The notes beneath the pieces are model-generated. The model saw only the letters and a program-made list of their open reading frames with translations, did not search any database and was not told where the DNA came from. From positions 1 to 64,000 of the forward strand of contig CAYMCO010000020.1 of assembly GCA_964388955.1 (NCBI GenBank): DNA of 64,000 nt, read 5' to 3'. The DNA is from CAYMCO01 sp964388955. Its GTDB lineage: Bacteria; Chloroflexota; Anaerolineae; Anaerolineales; E44-bin32. Both the position numbers and the translations under genes were made by a program. This document shows positions 1 through 7,822 of this stretch, piece after piece; position 1 is the first letter of the stretch, and the number at the start of each line of letters is the position of its first letter.

Positions 1-16
1 ATGTCCGGTGGTGTGG

Positions 17-43
17 GAGGGGTAGGGCCGTGAGGCCCTCCCC
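17..43. terminator. GC-rich hairpin with GTGA tetraloop
   Basis: Positions 17-29 and 34-43 pair through about 11 base pairs with one bulged T, closed by a GTGA (GNRA-type) loop at 30-33. No clear T-run follows. It probably ends transcription of a gene left of the window. The right arm can also pair with GATAGG at 50-55, so an attenuator-like alternative is possible. Confidence 0.45.
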
Positions 44-125
44 TATCCCGATAGGAGCGCCGTACATTCACTCTCAAGCAGCCGCGCCCCCTGAAATGGA
101 ACGCACCCGCCCAGGCTCGCCCGGC

Positions 126-154
126 TTGTTCGGCTCCCGGCGGTGACGTATAAT
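126..154 (+). promoter_or_regulatory. Sigma70-type promoter of the tsaE operon
   Basis: TTGTTC at 126-131 and a perfect TATAAT at 149-154 are separated by 17 bases. Transcription would begin near 160-162, only a few bases before the ATG at 167. The mRNA would therefore be almost leaderless, and a GTG at 143 would lie upstream of the transcript. Confidence 0.6.
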
Positions 155-166
155 CCAACCCAACCA

Positions 167-664
167 ATGCCCATCTTGGATGAGAAAAGCCTGGAGTTCC
201 TCAGCCACAGCCCGGAACAAACGGAGCGCTTGGGTGTTCGCCTGGGGGCCATGCTGAAGGCGGGGGACTTCATATGCCTGGATGGCGATCTGGGCTCCGG
301 CAAGACCGTGCTGGCACAGGGAATCGCCCGCGGCTGGGGGGCGCTGGATCATGCAACCAGCCCCTCCTATGTGTTGATTAACGAATACCGCAGGGCGGAT
401 TCGCAGCGCCTCTTTCATATCGACGCCTTTCGCATCCAGACCCTGCGGGAATTTGAGGCCCTGGGCGTGGAATCAATATTTGAAACCGGTGCACCAGTGA
501 TCATCGAGTGGCCGCGCCGGGTACTCGCGGCGCTCCCCGCACGCCGCATGTGGGTCTTTCTCGCATGGGTAGATGACTCCAGACGCCGGATCCGAATCGA
601 GGTGAACGGCTCGCGTTACGAGCAGTTGTTGCTGCAATTCCGGCAGCAGGCTTTCGGGGGATGA
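167..664 (+). CDS. tsaE: tRNA threonylcarbamoyladenosine biosynthesis ATPase TsaE
   Basis: TsaE is the P-loop ATPase that works with TsaB and TsaD to make the t6A modification at position 37 of ANN-decoding tRNAs in the cytoplasm. The protein (165 aa from this ATG) shows the Walker A motif GDLGSGKT about 40 residues in, the family strand TSPSYVLINEY, the LFHIDAFR segment and a late IIEWPRR motif. I chose ATG 167 over GTG 143 because the predicted transcription start lies between them. The gene runs into tsaB through an ATGA overlap, so the two are probably translated together. Length is normal for the family. Confidence 0.93.
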   Translation: MPILDEKSLEFLSHSPEQTERLGVRLGAMLKAGDFICLDGDLGSGKTVLAQGIARGWGALDHATSPSYVLINEYRRADSQRLFHIDAFRIQTLREFEALGVESIFETGAPVIIEWPRRVLAALPARRMWVFLAWVDDSRRRIRIEVNGSRYEQLLLQFRQQAFGG

Positions 665-1323
665 GCATGCTACTGGCCGTCGATACAGCCACGAAGGTCA
701 CTGGCATCGCCCTCCATGATGGCTTCGAGGTGCGGGCGGAGCATCTCTGGCGGAGCGACGACTATCATACCGTGGAGCTGGCCCCTGAAGTGGCGCTTAT
801 GATGCGCCGGGCGAAGGTTCAATCGCAAGCGCTCACAGGGGTCGCAGTCGCCTCCGGCCCTGGCTCCTATACCGGTTTGCGCATCGGAATGGCATTGGCC
901 AAAGGCATCGCCCTGTCACGAGGGCTTCCTCTTTTCGGGATCCCGACGCTTTCCATCCTGGCGGCCGAGCAGCCGCGATCCGATCTTCCCCTGCTTGCGG
1001 TGATGAGGGCCGGTCGGGGCCGATTTGCTGCCGGATGGTACGCATCGGGTGAGGGCGGTTGGCAGCCAGTCGCCCCGCCGAGAAATCTGCGATGGGAAGG
1101 GCTTCTCTCAAGCCTGGATCGGCCGGCACGCGTCGCTGGAGAGCTCACGTCGAAGGAGCGGCAGCAGATGGCTCGCCGTAGTGGGATAAGCCTGGCACCG
1201 CCCACGCTCTGCGTACGTCGACCGGCGGTGCTGGCCGAGATTGCGTGGTTGCGGCTCCGGTCGGGTGAGCGGCCGGATCCCGCTGAGTTGGCGCCCACTT
1301 ATATTGGCAGTCTGACCGACTGA
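661..1323 (+). CDS. tsaB: tRNA t6A modification protein TsaB
   Basis: TsaB is the inactive ASKHA-fold partner of TsaD in the t6A-synthesising complex. The N-terminus MLLAVDTATKVTGIAL is the typical ASKHA phosphate-1 strand. The segment GPGSYTGLRIGMALAKGIA (about residues 65-84) is the family signature. At 220 aa it has the usual length. The ATG overlaps the tsaE stop, and rimI follows six bases after its stop. The tsaE-tsaB-rimI order is widely conserved in bacteria, which supports all three calls. Confidence 0.93.
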   Translation: MSMLLAVDTATKVTGIALHDGFEVRAEHLWRSDDYHTVELAPEVALMMRRAKVQSQALTGVAVASGPGSYTGLRIGMALAKGIALSRGLPLFGIPTLSILAAEQPRSDLPLLAVMRAGRGRFAAGWYASGEGGWQPVAPPRNLRWEGLLSSLDRPARVAGELTSKERQQMARRSGISLAPPTLCVRRPAVLAEIAWLRLRSGERPDPAELAPTYIGSLTD

Positions 1324-1328
1324 GCGCC

Positions 1329-1832
1329 GTGGTCGAGGGGCATCCGCGCGTCATCATACGCGATATGCATCCCTCGGACCTGCTGGAGGTAATGCGCATA
1401 GATCGCCAGTCCTTCGGCATGCCTTGGTCGGAGAATATGTTTCGATTTGAGCTGCTCCACAATCCCGCTGGCTATCTGATGGTCGCTGAGAGGAAGGCTG
1501 GCCGATCTGAGGTAATCGGGTATATTGGCTTCTGGATGATCGATGGTCGCGCCCATATCAACACCCTGGCCGTAGCGCCCAAGGAGCGACGGAGAGGCTT
1601 GGCGAAGCGGTTGATCACGGCTGCGCTCACGCGTGCGGCGACACTGAACGCGACAAGGGCGACGCTCGAGGTCCGGGAGTCCAACGAGGCCGCCATACAC
1701 CTATATGCAGATTTCGATTTTGAAGTCATCGGTAGGCGGGAGGGGTATTATAGTGATTCCGGGGAAGACGCGTTGATAATGGAATGCAGGGGTTTGACGA
1801 GATTTGGAGCACACCACGGAGGTGAGCAGTGA
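1329..1832 (+). CDS. rimI: Ribosomal protein alanine N-acetyltransferase (RimI-type GNAT)
   Basis: RimI acetylates the N-terminal alanine of ribosomal protein S18 in the model organism, using acetyl-CoA. This 167-residue protein has the GNAT core: a beta-strand INTLAVAPKERRRGLAKRL carrying the acetyl-CoA pyrophosphate loop (ERRRGLA), then LEVRESNEAAIHLYADFDF and the RimI-like end GRREGYYSDSGEDALIM. The start is a GTG six bases after the tsaB stop. The gene overlaps the next one by four bases (GTGA). The substrate is inferred from position and homology, and RimI-like enzymes can act on other proteins. Confidence 0.85.
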   Translation: MVEGHPRVIIRDMHPSDLLEVMRIDRQSFGMPWSENMFRFELLHNPAGYLMVAERKAGRSEVIGYIGFWMIDGRAHINTLAVAPKERRRGLAKRLITAALTRAATLNATRATLEVRESNEAAIHLYADFDFEVIGRREGYYSDSGEDALIMECRGLTRFGAHHGGEQ

Positions 1833-2446
1833 ATCCGCAAGAGGAGCTGAGGGCGGTAGCGGAGGAAGTATCGGTATGCACCGATTGCGAGCTGCATTTT
1901 TCGCGCAAGAACGCTGTCCCAGGCGAAGGTCCGCCGGGAGCGGACATCATGTTCATCGGCGAGGGCCCGGGCTTTCACGAGAATGAGCAGGGCCGGCCGT
2001 TTGTGGGAGCAGCCGGGCGGTTCCTGGAGGAGTTGTTGGGCACGATCGGCCTGAGAAGAGAGCAGGTATTTATCGGCAATGTGGTCAAATGCCGCCCGCC
2101 CGGAAATCGGGACCCGAGAGAAGAGGAGATTGCGGCTTGCTCCAAATATCTAGAGCGTCAGATCGCGGCTGTGGATCCCAAAGTAATCGTGACCTTGGGG
2201 CGGTTTTCCATGGCGCGCTATTTTCCGAATGCCAAGATCAGTCGAATCCATGGCCAGGCGCGACAGATCAACGGACGATGGATCATGGCCATGTACCATC
2301 CTGCTGCAGCGCTGCATCAGCCATCTCTGAAGCCAGTGGTGGTTGAGGATTTCGCTCGCCTGCCGGATATTATCGAGCGAGCTGATCAGGGGATAAGCGA
2401 AGTCCGAGAACCACCAGCGGAACCGGAGCAGTTGAGTCTGTTCTAG
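1829..2446 (+). CDS. Family 4 uracil-DNA glycosylase (iron-sulfur)
   Basis: This enzyme removes uracil from DNA as the first step of base-excision repair. Visible marks are the motif GEGPGFHENEQGRPFVGAAG (residues 44-63) and the late HPAA motif in MYHPAAALHQPSLK. Four cysteines at residues 17, 20, 88 and 104 match the 4Fe-4S ligand pattern of thermophile-type family 4 enzymes. It is 205 aa long, normal for the group. The GTG start overlaps the rimI stop. It is the last gene of the housekeeping run before the polysaccharide genes. Confidence 0.92.
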   Translation: MNPQEELRAVAEEVSVCTDCELHFSRKNAVPGEGPPGADIMFIGEGPGFHENEQGRPFVGAAGRFLEELLGTIGLRREQVFIGNVVKCRPPGNRDPREEEIAACSKYLERQIAAVDPKVIVTLGRFSMARYFPNAKISRIHGQARQINGRWIMAMYHPAAALHQPSLKPVVVEDFARLPDIIERADQGISEVREPPAEPEQLSLF

Positions 2447-2477
2447 GCGTAAATAACTCCCGAATGAGGTAATCATC

Positions 2478-3815
2478 ATGATGGTTGAGGCGGGCCAGCT
2501 CCCTGAGAGCGCCCAAGCGTTGATCCACCGCTTTCAATCAGGTGACGCGATCATCGGCGTGGTGGGGATGGGCTATGTCGGTCTCCCATTGGCCGTTGTT
2601 TTCGCCCAGGCTGGCTATCAGGTGGTCGGGGTCGACAGCGACCACGAGAAGGTGGAGGCGATCCGGGCCGGGGAGAGCCATGTTGTGGATGTCCCACCGG
2701 AGGTCCTGGGGGAGGTCATGGCTGAGGCCAGCCTGACCGTGACGGATGAATACGGCGAGTTGAGCCGGGCCGACGGCGTGAGCATCTGTGTTCCGACACC
2801 ACTGCGCAAAACCGGAGATCCCGATCTGACCTACATCGCATCGGCGACGGAGTCGCTGATGGCAGTCCTGCATGAGGGCATGACCGTCGTGCTCGAATCC
2901 ACCACCTATCCGGGTACAACCCGAGAACGCATGCTACCTTTGCTGCAAAGCACGGGCTTGCGCGTTGGGAAGGATATATTCCTGGCTTTCTCCCCGGAGC
3001 GGGTGGACCCCGGCCGTCAGGATTGGACCACAGCCAACACACCCAAGGTGATCGGCGGGATCACGCCCGCATGCACTCAGGTGGCGGCCGCGATGTACGG
3101 GCGAGCTATCAAGTCCGTCGTTCCGGTGTCATCCACCGAAGTTGCCGAAATGACCAAGCTGCTCGAAAACACCTTCCGGGCGGTGAATATCGGGCTCGTC
3201 AATGAGGTCGCGTTGATGTGCAACCGCCTCGGCCTCGATGTGTGGGAGGTCATTGAAGCGGCCGCCACCAAGCCTTTTGGATACATGAAGTTCACCCCGG
3301 GGCCCGGGTTGGGTGGGCACTGCATCCCAATTGACCCGCTGTACCTCTCCTGGAAGCTGAAGTCTGTGAAATACACGGCCCGATTCATCGAGTTGGCCAG
3401 TGAGATCAACACCAACATGCCGCGCTATGTGGTTGGCCGGCTGCAGGATTTGCTCAACGAGCGCTCGCTGACGGTCAACGGGGCCCGGATCTTGGTCATG
3501 GGCGTGGCCTACAAACCGAACGTCTCCGACATGCGGGAATCACCGGCTTTGGATGTCATCGGATTGCTGCAGGAAAAGGGGGCCCATGTGACGTACTACG
3601 ATCCCTACGTACCGGCCATCGAGCACGACGGCTGGCGCCTCTCCTCGGTAGCCGATCCGCTGGAGGCGGCGGCTGCCTCGGACTGCGTGGTGATCGTCAC
3701 CGATCATGAAGCCGTGGACCATGAGGCAGTGGCGAACGCGTCCTCTCTCGTGTTCGATACCCGGAACGCCCTCGCCGCTCTTCAACCGAGTGACGGGAAG
3801 ATTGTGAGGTTGTAG
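2478..3815 (+). CDS. UDP-sugar 6-dehydrogenase (WbpA/WecC/Ugd family)
   Basis: Enzymes of this family oxidise C6 of a UDP-sugar twice with NAD to give the uronic acid. The protein has an N-terminal Rossmann domain (GVVGMGYVGLPLAVVFAQAG, about residues 26-45) and the catalytic-cysteine motif GPGLGGHCIPIDP with Cys about 282. The C-terminal UDP-binding domain contains GVAYKPNVSDMRESPALDV. The CIPIDP form is commoner in UDP-GlcNAc and UDP-ManNAc dehydrogenases than in UDP-glucose dehydrogenases, so the substrate is probably an N-acetylhexosamine, but this is not certain. It opens the polysaccharide region and touches the following epimerase gene. Confidence 0.88.
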   Translation: MMVEAGQLPESAQALIHRFQSGDAIIGVVGMGYVGLPLAVVFAQAGYQVVGVDSDHEKVEAIRAGESHVVDVPPEVLGEVMAEASLTVTDEYGELSRADGVSICVPTPLRKTGDPDLTYIASATESLMAVLHEGMTVVLESTTYPGTTRERMLPLLQSTGLRVGKDIFLAFSPERVDPGRQDWTTANTPKVIGGITPACTQVAAAMYGRAIKSVVPVSSTEVAEMTKLLENTFRAVNIGLVNEVALMCNRLGLDVWEVIEAAATKPFGYMKFTPGPGLGGHCIPIDPLYLSWKLKSVKYTARFIELASEINTNMPRYVVGRLQDLLNERSLTVNGARILVMGVAYKPNVSDMRESPALDVIGLLQEKGAHVTYYDPYVPAIEHDGWRLSSVADPLEAAAASDCVVIVTDHEAVDHEAVANASSLVFDTRNALAALQPSDGKIVRL

Positions 3816-4795
3816 TGGGGAATTATGTGCTGACTGGAGTGGCGGGGTTTGTGGGCGCCCGCGTGGGTGAGATGCTGCTGGATGACGGACATCGTGTGCT
3901 GGGTGTGGACAATCTGAACGACGCCTATGACGTGCGCATGAAGGAATACCGCCTGAGCCGGCTGGAGGGGCGCGAGCGGTTCGCCTTCCGGAAGATCGAT
4001 ATCGCCTCCCGGGAGGAAGTGGGGGCGCTAGGCCATCAAGGCGATTCGTTCGATGCGATCATCAATTTGGCCGCTCGGGCGGGTGTGCGGGCCAGCGTAC
4101 GGGATCCTTGGGTCTATGTGGACACCAATCTGACCGGTACGCTGAACCTGCTGGAACTCTGCCGCCAGATCGGGATTTCGAAATTCATCTTGGCTTCCAC
4201 ATCCAGCGTCTACGGATTGAATCCGCCGCTGCCTACCCCTGAGGATGCGGAGACCAGTCATCCGCTGCAGCCTTATGCCGCCAGCAAGAAGGCGGCTGAG
4301 GCGATGTGTCACGCTTATCATCATCTCCATGGTATCGACGTCACCATTTTTCGCTACTTCACCGTATACGGCCCGGCTGGCCGCCCGGATATGGTGATGT
4401 TTCGTTTCAACCAATGGATCCGGGAGGGCCGTCCGGTCTTGTTGCGGGGCACGGGCGACCAATCCAGGGGCTTCACTTACGTGGATGACATCGCTCGCGG
4501 TACGATTCTGGGCTTGGCGGAGGTTGGCTACGAGATCTTCAATCTCGGTGGGCATGAGATTGTCGATCTCATGCGCCTCGTAGAAATGTTCGAGGACCTG
4601 ATTGGCAGCAAAGCGGCCCTCGAGTATCTGCCCCGCCACCCCGCCGACATGGACAAGAATTGGGCGGACACCTCGAAAGTGACCCGGGAGCTGGGTTGGA
4701 AGCCCAAAACTTCGCTCCGGGAGGGAATGGCTCGCATGGTTGAGTGGTACGAACGCGAGCGGCCATGGGCAAAGGATGTTCGTACGACCGAGTGA
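3815..4795 (+). CDS. NAD-dependent sugar epimerase (UDP-uronate 4-epimerase-like)
   Basis: A short-chain extended dehydrogenase that would epimerise a nucleotide sugar. It shows the N-terminal NAD-binding glycine motif (GVAGFVGARVGEMLLDDGH), the segment GVDNLNDAYDVRMKEYRLSR typical of UDP-glucuronate 4-epimerases, and the catalytic pair in YAASKKAAE. Serines precede it in STSSVYG. At 326 aa it is normal length. The GTG start uses the last base of the preceding dehydrogenase stop. The pair therefore probably makes a UDP-uronic acid and its 4-epimer. WbpP-like UDP-GlcNAc/GlcNAcA epimerases are an alternative. Confidence 0.82.
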   Translation: MGNYVLTGVAGFVGARVGEMLLDDGHRVLGVDNLNDAYDVRMKEYRLSRLEGRERFAFRKIDIASREEVGALGHQGDSFDAIINLAARAGVRASVRDPWVYVDTNLTGTLNLLELCRQIGISKFILASTSSVYGLNPPLPTPEDAETSHPLQPYAASKKAAEAMCHAYHHLHGIDVTIFRYFTVYGPAGRPDMVMFRFNQWIREGRPVLLRGTGDQSRGFTYVDDIARGTILGLAEVGYEIFNLGGHEIVDLMRLVEMFEDLIGSKAALEYLPRHPADMDKNWADTSKVTRELGWKPKTSLREGMARMVEWYERERPWAKDVRTTE

Positions 4796-4962
4796 GCCGT
4801 CCGGGCGCGGAGCGGTGGGCCTTTCGAATTCGTGGGGTCCCTACAGCCTTTGGCCGCCGGGGGACCTCGATGGCATGCCGGCTACCGCCGGCGTCTCCTG
4901 TGTCAGATGTCGATAGCTGAGTACAAGCGGCAAAGGATGGCAGCCTTGGGAAGGAAACGAGG

Positions 4963-6048
4963 ATGAGCAAAGCGCTGATTACGGGGATCACAGGGCAGGA
5001 TGGTTCCTATCTGGCTGAGCTACTATTGAGCGAGGGGTATGAGGTGCATGGCATGATGCGCAAGGCCAGCACTTTCAATACCGACCGCATTGATCACATC
5101 TATCAGGACCCTCATCTGCCCAGGGCGAAGCTGTATCTGCATTACGGTGATCTAGCCACCTCAGAGCAGCTGATGAATCTGATCTACAATGTAAATCCCG
5201 ATGAGGTCTATCATCTTGCAGCGCAATCGCACGTGCGGGTGAGCTTTGATCTGCCGGTTTACACGGGAATCGTCAGCGGATTGGGGACGGCACGCATTTT
5301 GGACGCCCTGCGTCGGAGCGGCAGCCAGGCACGCTTCTATCAGGCATCTTCGAGCGAAATGTATGGCTCCGCCCCCCCACCACAGTCGGAGACTACCCCC
5401 TTCCAGCCGCGAAGCCCCTATGCCATCTCGAAACTGTACAGTTATTGGATGGCGGTCAACTACCGCGAGGCGTATGGTCTGTTTGCAGTCAATGGGATCT
5501 TGTTCAACCATGAGAGTCCCCGCAGGGGCGAGACATTTGTCACACGAAAGATCACGCGCGCTGCGGCGCGCATCTTGGCCAACCGGCAAGACAAGCTCTA
5601 CCTGGGCAATCTGGAGGCGAAGCGGGACTGGGGATACGCGCCGGAGTATGTGCAAGCCATGTGGCTCATGATGCATCAGGCGAGGCCGGACGACTATGTG
5701 ATCGCCACGGGTGAATCGCACTCGGTGCGTGAGTTTCTGGATGAAGTGTTTTCATACGCCGGATTGGACTGGCATGATTACGTGGAGATTGACCCGCGCT
5801 ACTATCGGCCCACAGAGGTCGACGATTTGGAAGGGGATGCGACAAAGGCGCGCGAGCGGCTCGGCTGGTCGCCCAAGATCACCTTCCGGGAGCTGGCACG
5901 GATCATGCTGGACGCGGACATGGAGGCGGCCGGCCTCGAGCCGATCGGGGAGGGGTTGAAGGTGCTGGAAGCCAAGTTTGACGACTGGCACCGCTGGGAC
6001 ACCGGCGTGACGGCCGTCATTCGCAACGCAGGGAATGGGGTTGATTGA
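4963..6048 (+). CDS. gmd: GDP-mannose 4,6-dehydratase
   Basis: Gmd converts GDP-D-mannose to GDP-4-dehydro-6-deoxy-D-mannose, the precursor of GDP-L-fucose, GDP-D-rhamnose and related 6-deoxy sugars. The start ALITGITGQDGSYLAELLL, the SSSEMYG segment and the YAISK catalytic pair are present. So is the diagnostic NHESPRRGETFVTRKITRA stretch near residue 180. At 361 aa it is full length. It follows a 167-base gap with a small GCCGGC hairpin (4877-4892) and has a GGAAGGAAACGAGG ribosome-binding region. A GDP-fucose-synthase-like gene and a GDP-mannose epimerase gene lie further downstream. Confidence 0.95.
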   Translation: MSKALITGITGQDGSYLAELLLSEGYEVHGMMRKASTFNTDRIDHIYQDPHLPRAKLYLHYGDLATSEQLMNLIYNVNPDEVYHLAAQSHVRVSFDLPVYTGIVSGLGTARILDALRRSGSQARFYQASSSEMYGSAPPPQSETTPFQPRSPYAISKLYSYWMAVNYREAYGLFAVNGILFNHESPRRGETFVTRKITRAAARILANRQDKLYLGNLEAKRDWGYAPEYVQAMWLMMHQARPDDYVIATGESHSVREFLDEVFSYAGLDWHDYVEIDPRYYRPTEVDDLEGDATKARERLGWSPKITFRELARIMLDADMEAAGLEPIGEGLKVLEAKFDDWHRWDTGVTAVIRNAGNGVD

Positions 6049-7697
6049 GAGCTTGGCTCGCTAGAGCAGATCTCTTCCTTGTCTCGGCGCTGATCTTGGC
6101 GCTGATTCTCAGTCTGCACGGAATCACTTGGGGCAGAGTTGAGTCCTGGAACGCCGATAATATGGTTTATCGGGCTGATTTTGTTGCACAGGGGTCGCTG
6201 CATCCCGGTTCATTTGGAAAACCCCCCTTTCATACTTATCTCAGCTATTTCCTTGTCCGCTATCCGATTCGGAAGATGGCCGCTGCCATTGATCTGCCGA
6301 GAGGCCGCTACCTATCCTTGGAGTTGGTGTCTCTGAGAGTGCTCACGGTCCTCTTCTTGTTGGGCACCATCGCGCTCATCTTCATGATCACCAGACGCAC
6401 CTGGAGCTTATTCGCGGCACGATCCATCACGCTCGTCCTGGCGACAAGTGCCGGGTTCATCGCCTATGCACACTTCCTCACCGCGGATATTCCGGTGGGC
6501 TTCTGGATGCTGTTGGCTTTCTACTTCGCGCAGCGCATTCTCTATGGCGGGGGCCGACTGGACTATGCTCTGGCGGGATTCTTGACCGGCATCGCCACGG
6601 CCACTAAGTACAATGGCTTGGCAGTGGGAATTGCAATCCCGGTCGCCCACGTTCTGGCAAGCCGTCGATCCTCGTGGAAAGGTGCGTTGCTGGACGGGAA
6701 GCTGCTGGGCGGCCTGCTCATGGTACCCCTCGGCTTTATTCTCGGGAACCCATACGCAGTGCTGGACTATCCCGCCTTTGTGACCGATTTCATGTATAGC
6801 CTGTCGGTCACGCCTGTATATGAGGGAGTAACCAGCGGGACCGGGTACCTGCCCTTCTTCTCCAGAATGGTTGATCTTATTGGCTTGCCAACCTTCTTAC
6901 TGTCCTGCGCCTTTGTTGTCTTCTCGGCATATTACCTGGTCAGCGGGAGGCTTGGCCCCCTTGAACGCAATTCCTATGCCCTGCTGTTCTCCGTGTTCGC
7001 GCTTTATTATCTGTACATCGGCTCCTTCCCCAGGCTTCCGACGCGCTTTGTTCTACCGGTGGTGCCCTTCTGGGTCATGCTTGCCGCGCCTGTTCTGCGG
7101 AATCCACCCCGGTTTCGAATCTTGGCCGCCGGCGCTGCGATCGGCGTATTGGCGTACAATTCGATCTGCAGTGCGTTTGTCGGGGTCCGGTTCTTGGAAG
7201 ATCCGCGGATGCAGGCGCAGATATGGGTGCAGCAGAATGTGCCCAACGGGAGTCTATTTGAGTACTCGGCCTACAGCCCCGTGTGGAACAGGCTCCCGGG
7301 AGTGGATGTGACCAAGCGGAAGATGCCCTTTGTCAGTGGCAGATCGAGACTCTTCGAAGAGATCCTTGACGAAGACGCGTGGGTCATGCAAAGCCTGGAA
7401 GACATGGAGAAGAGCGGTGATAAGCCATTGGAATGGTACACGCAAGATCAACTCGCGGCCAGGGACCCGGACTACGTCGCGGTTGATTCGCGTTACTATC
7501 TCCGTTTCATTTCAAATCCATACTATCCTTCCCTGGAGCAATTCTTCTTGGAATTGCTGAACGAGAATTATGGATACGAGATCGTGTTTGATAAGGGGGC
7601 GAGTGAAGCGCCAGGCTGGATATATCCGAGGGATATTGACTTTCTCGATAATCGGATCACGATATTGCGCAGAAAATCTCCCGCTTCGCCGGGATAG
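6045..7697 (+). CDS. GT-C membrane glycosyltransferase (family 39-like)
   Basis: A 550-residue multi-pass membrane protein, probably a polyprenyl-phosphate-sugar-dependent glycosyltransferase acting outside the membrane. The first helix starts almost at the N-terminus. Loop 1 (MVYRADFVAQGSLHPGSF) and the segment LTADIPVGFWMLLAFY, followed by TATKYNGLAVG, resemble the dolichyl-mannosyltransferase/ArnT superfamily, where an acidic residue in such a loop is catalytic. A soluble C-terminal domain follows the last helix. The likely start is a TTG overlapping the gmd stop (TTGA), so it is coupled to gmd. The sugar donor and acceptor cannot be read from the sequence. Confidence 0.78.
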   Translation: MRAWLARADLFLVSALILALILSLHGITWGRVESWNADNMVYRADFVAQGSLHPGSFGKPPFHTYLSYFLVRYPIRKMAAAIDLPRGRYLSLELVSLRVLTVLFLLGTIALIFMITRRTWSLFAARSITLVLATSAGFIAYAHFLTADIPVGFWMLLAFYFAQRILYGGGRLDYALAGFLTGIATATKYNGLAVGIAIPVAHVLASRRSSWKGALLDGKLLGGLLMVPLGFILGNPYAVLDYPAFVTDFMYSLSVTPVYEGVTSGTGYLPFFSRMVDLIGLPTFLLSCAFVVFSAYYLVSGRLGPLERNSYALLFSVFALYYLYIGSFPRLPTRFVLPVVPFWVMLAAPVLRNPPRFRILAAGAAIGVLAYNSICSAFVGVRFLEDPRMQAQIWVQQNVPNGSLFEYSAYSPVWNRLPGVDVTKRKMPFVSGRSRLFEEILDEDAWVMQSLEDMEKSGDKPLEWYTQDQLAARDPDYVAVDSRYYLRFISNPYYPSLEQFFLELLNENYGYEIVFDKGASEAPGWIYPRDIDFLDNRITILRRKSPASPG

Positions 7698-7822
7698 CGG
7701 CGGGAGCGGAAGCTGTCGTATTGTCGCGCTTGTGATAGGTGAAGGGGCAGAAGGCGGCTCCCTGAGAAAGCTGGGACTACCCTTGTGAGGGGGGACTCTC
7801 TCAATACGAGGCGCTGAGACCG

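Noticed and set aside
4877..4892. GCCGGC hairpin before gmd as a terminator
   Set aside because: The stem is only six bases with a four-base loop and no T-run, too weak to call.
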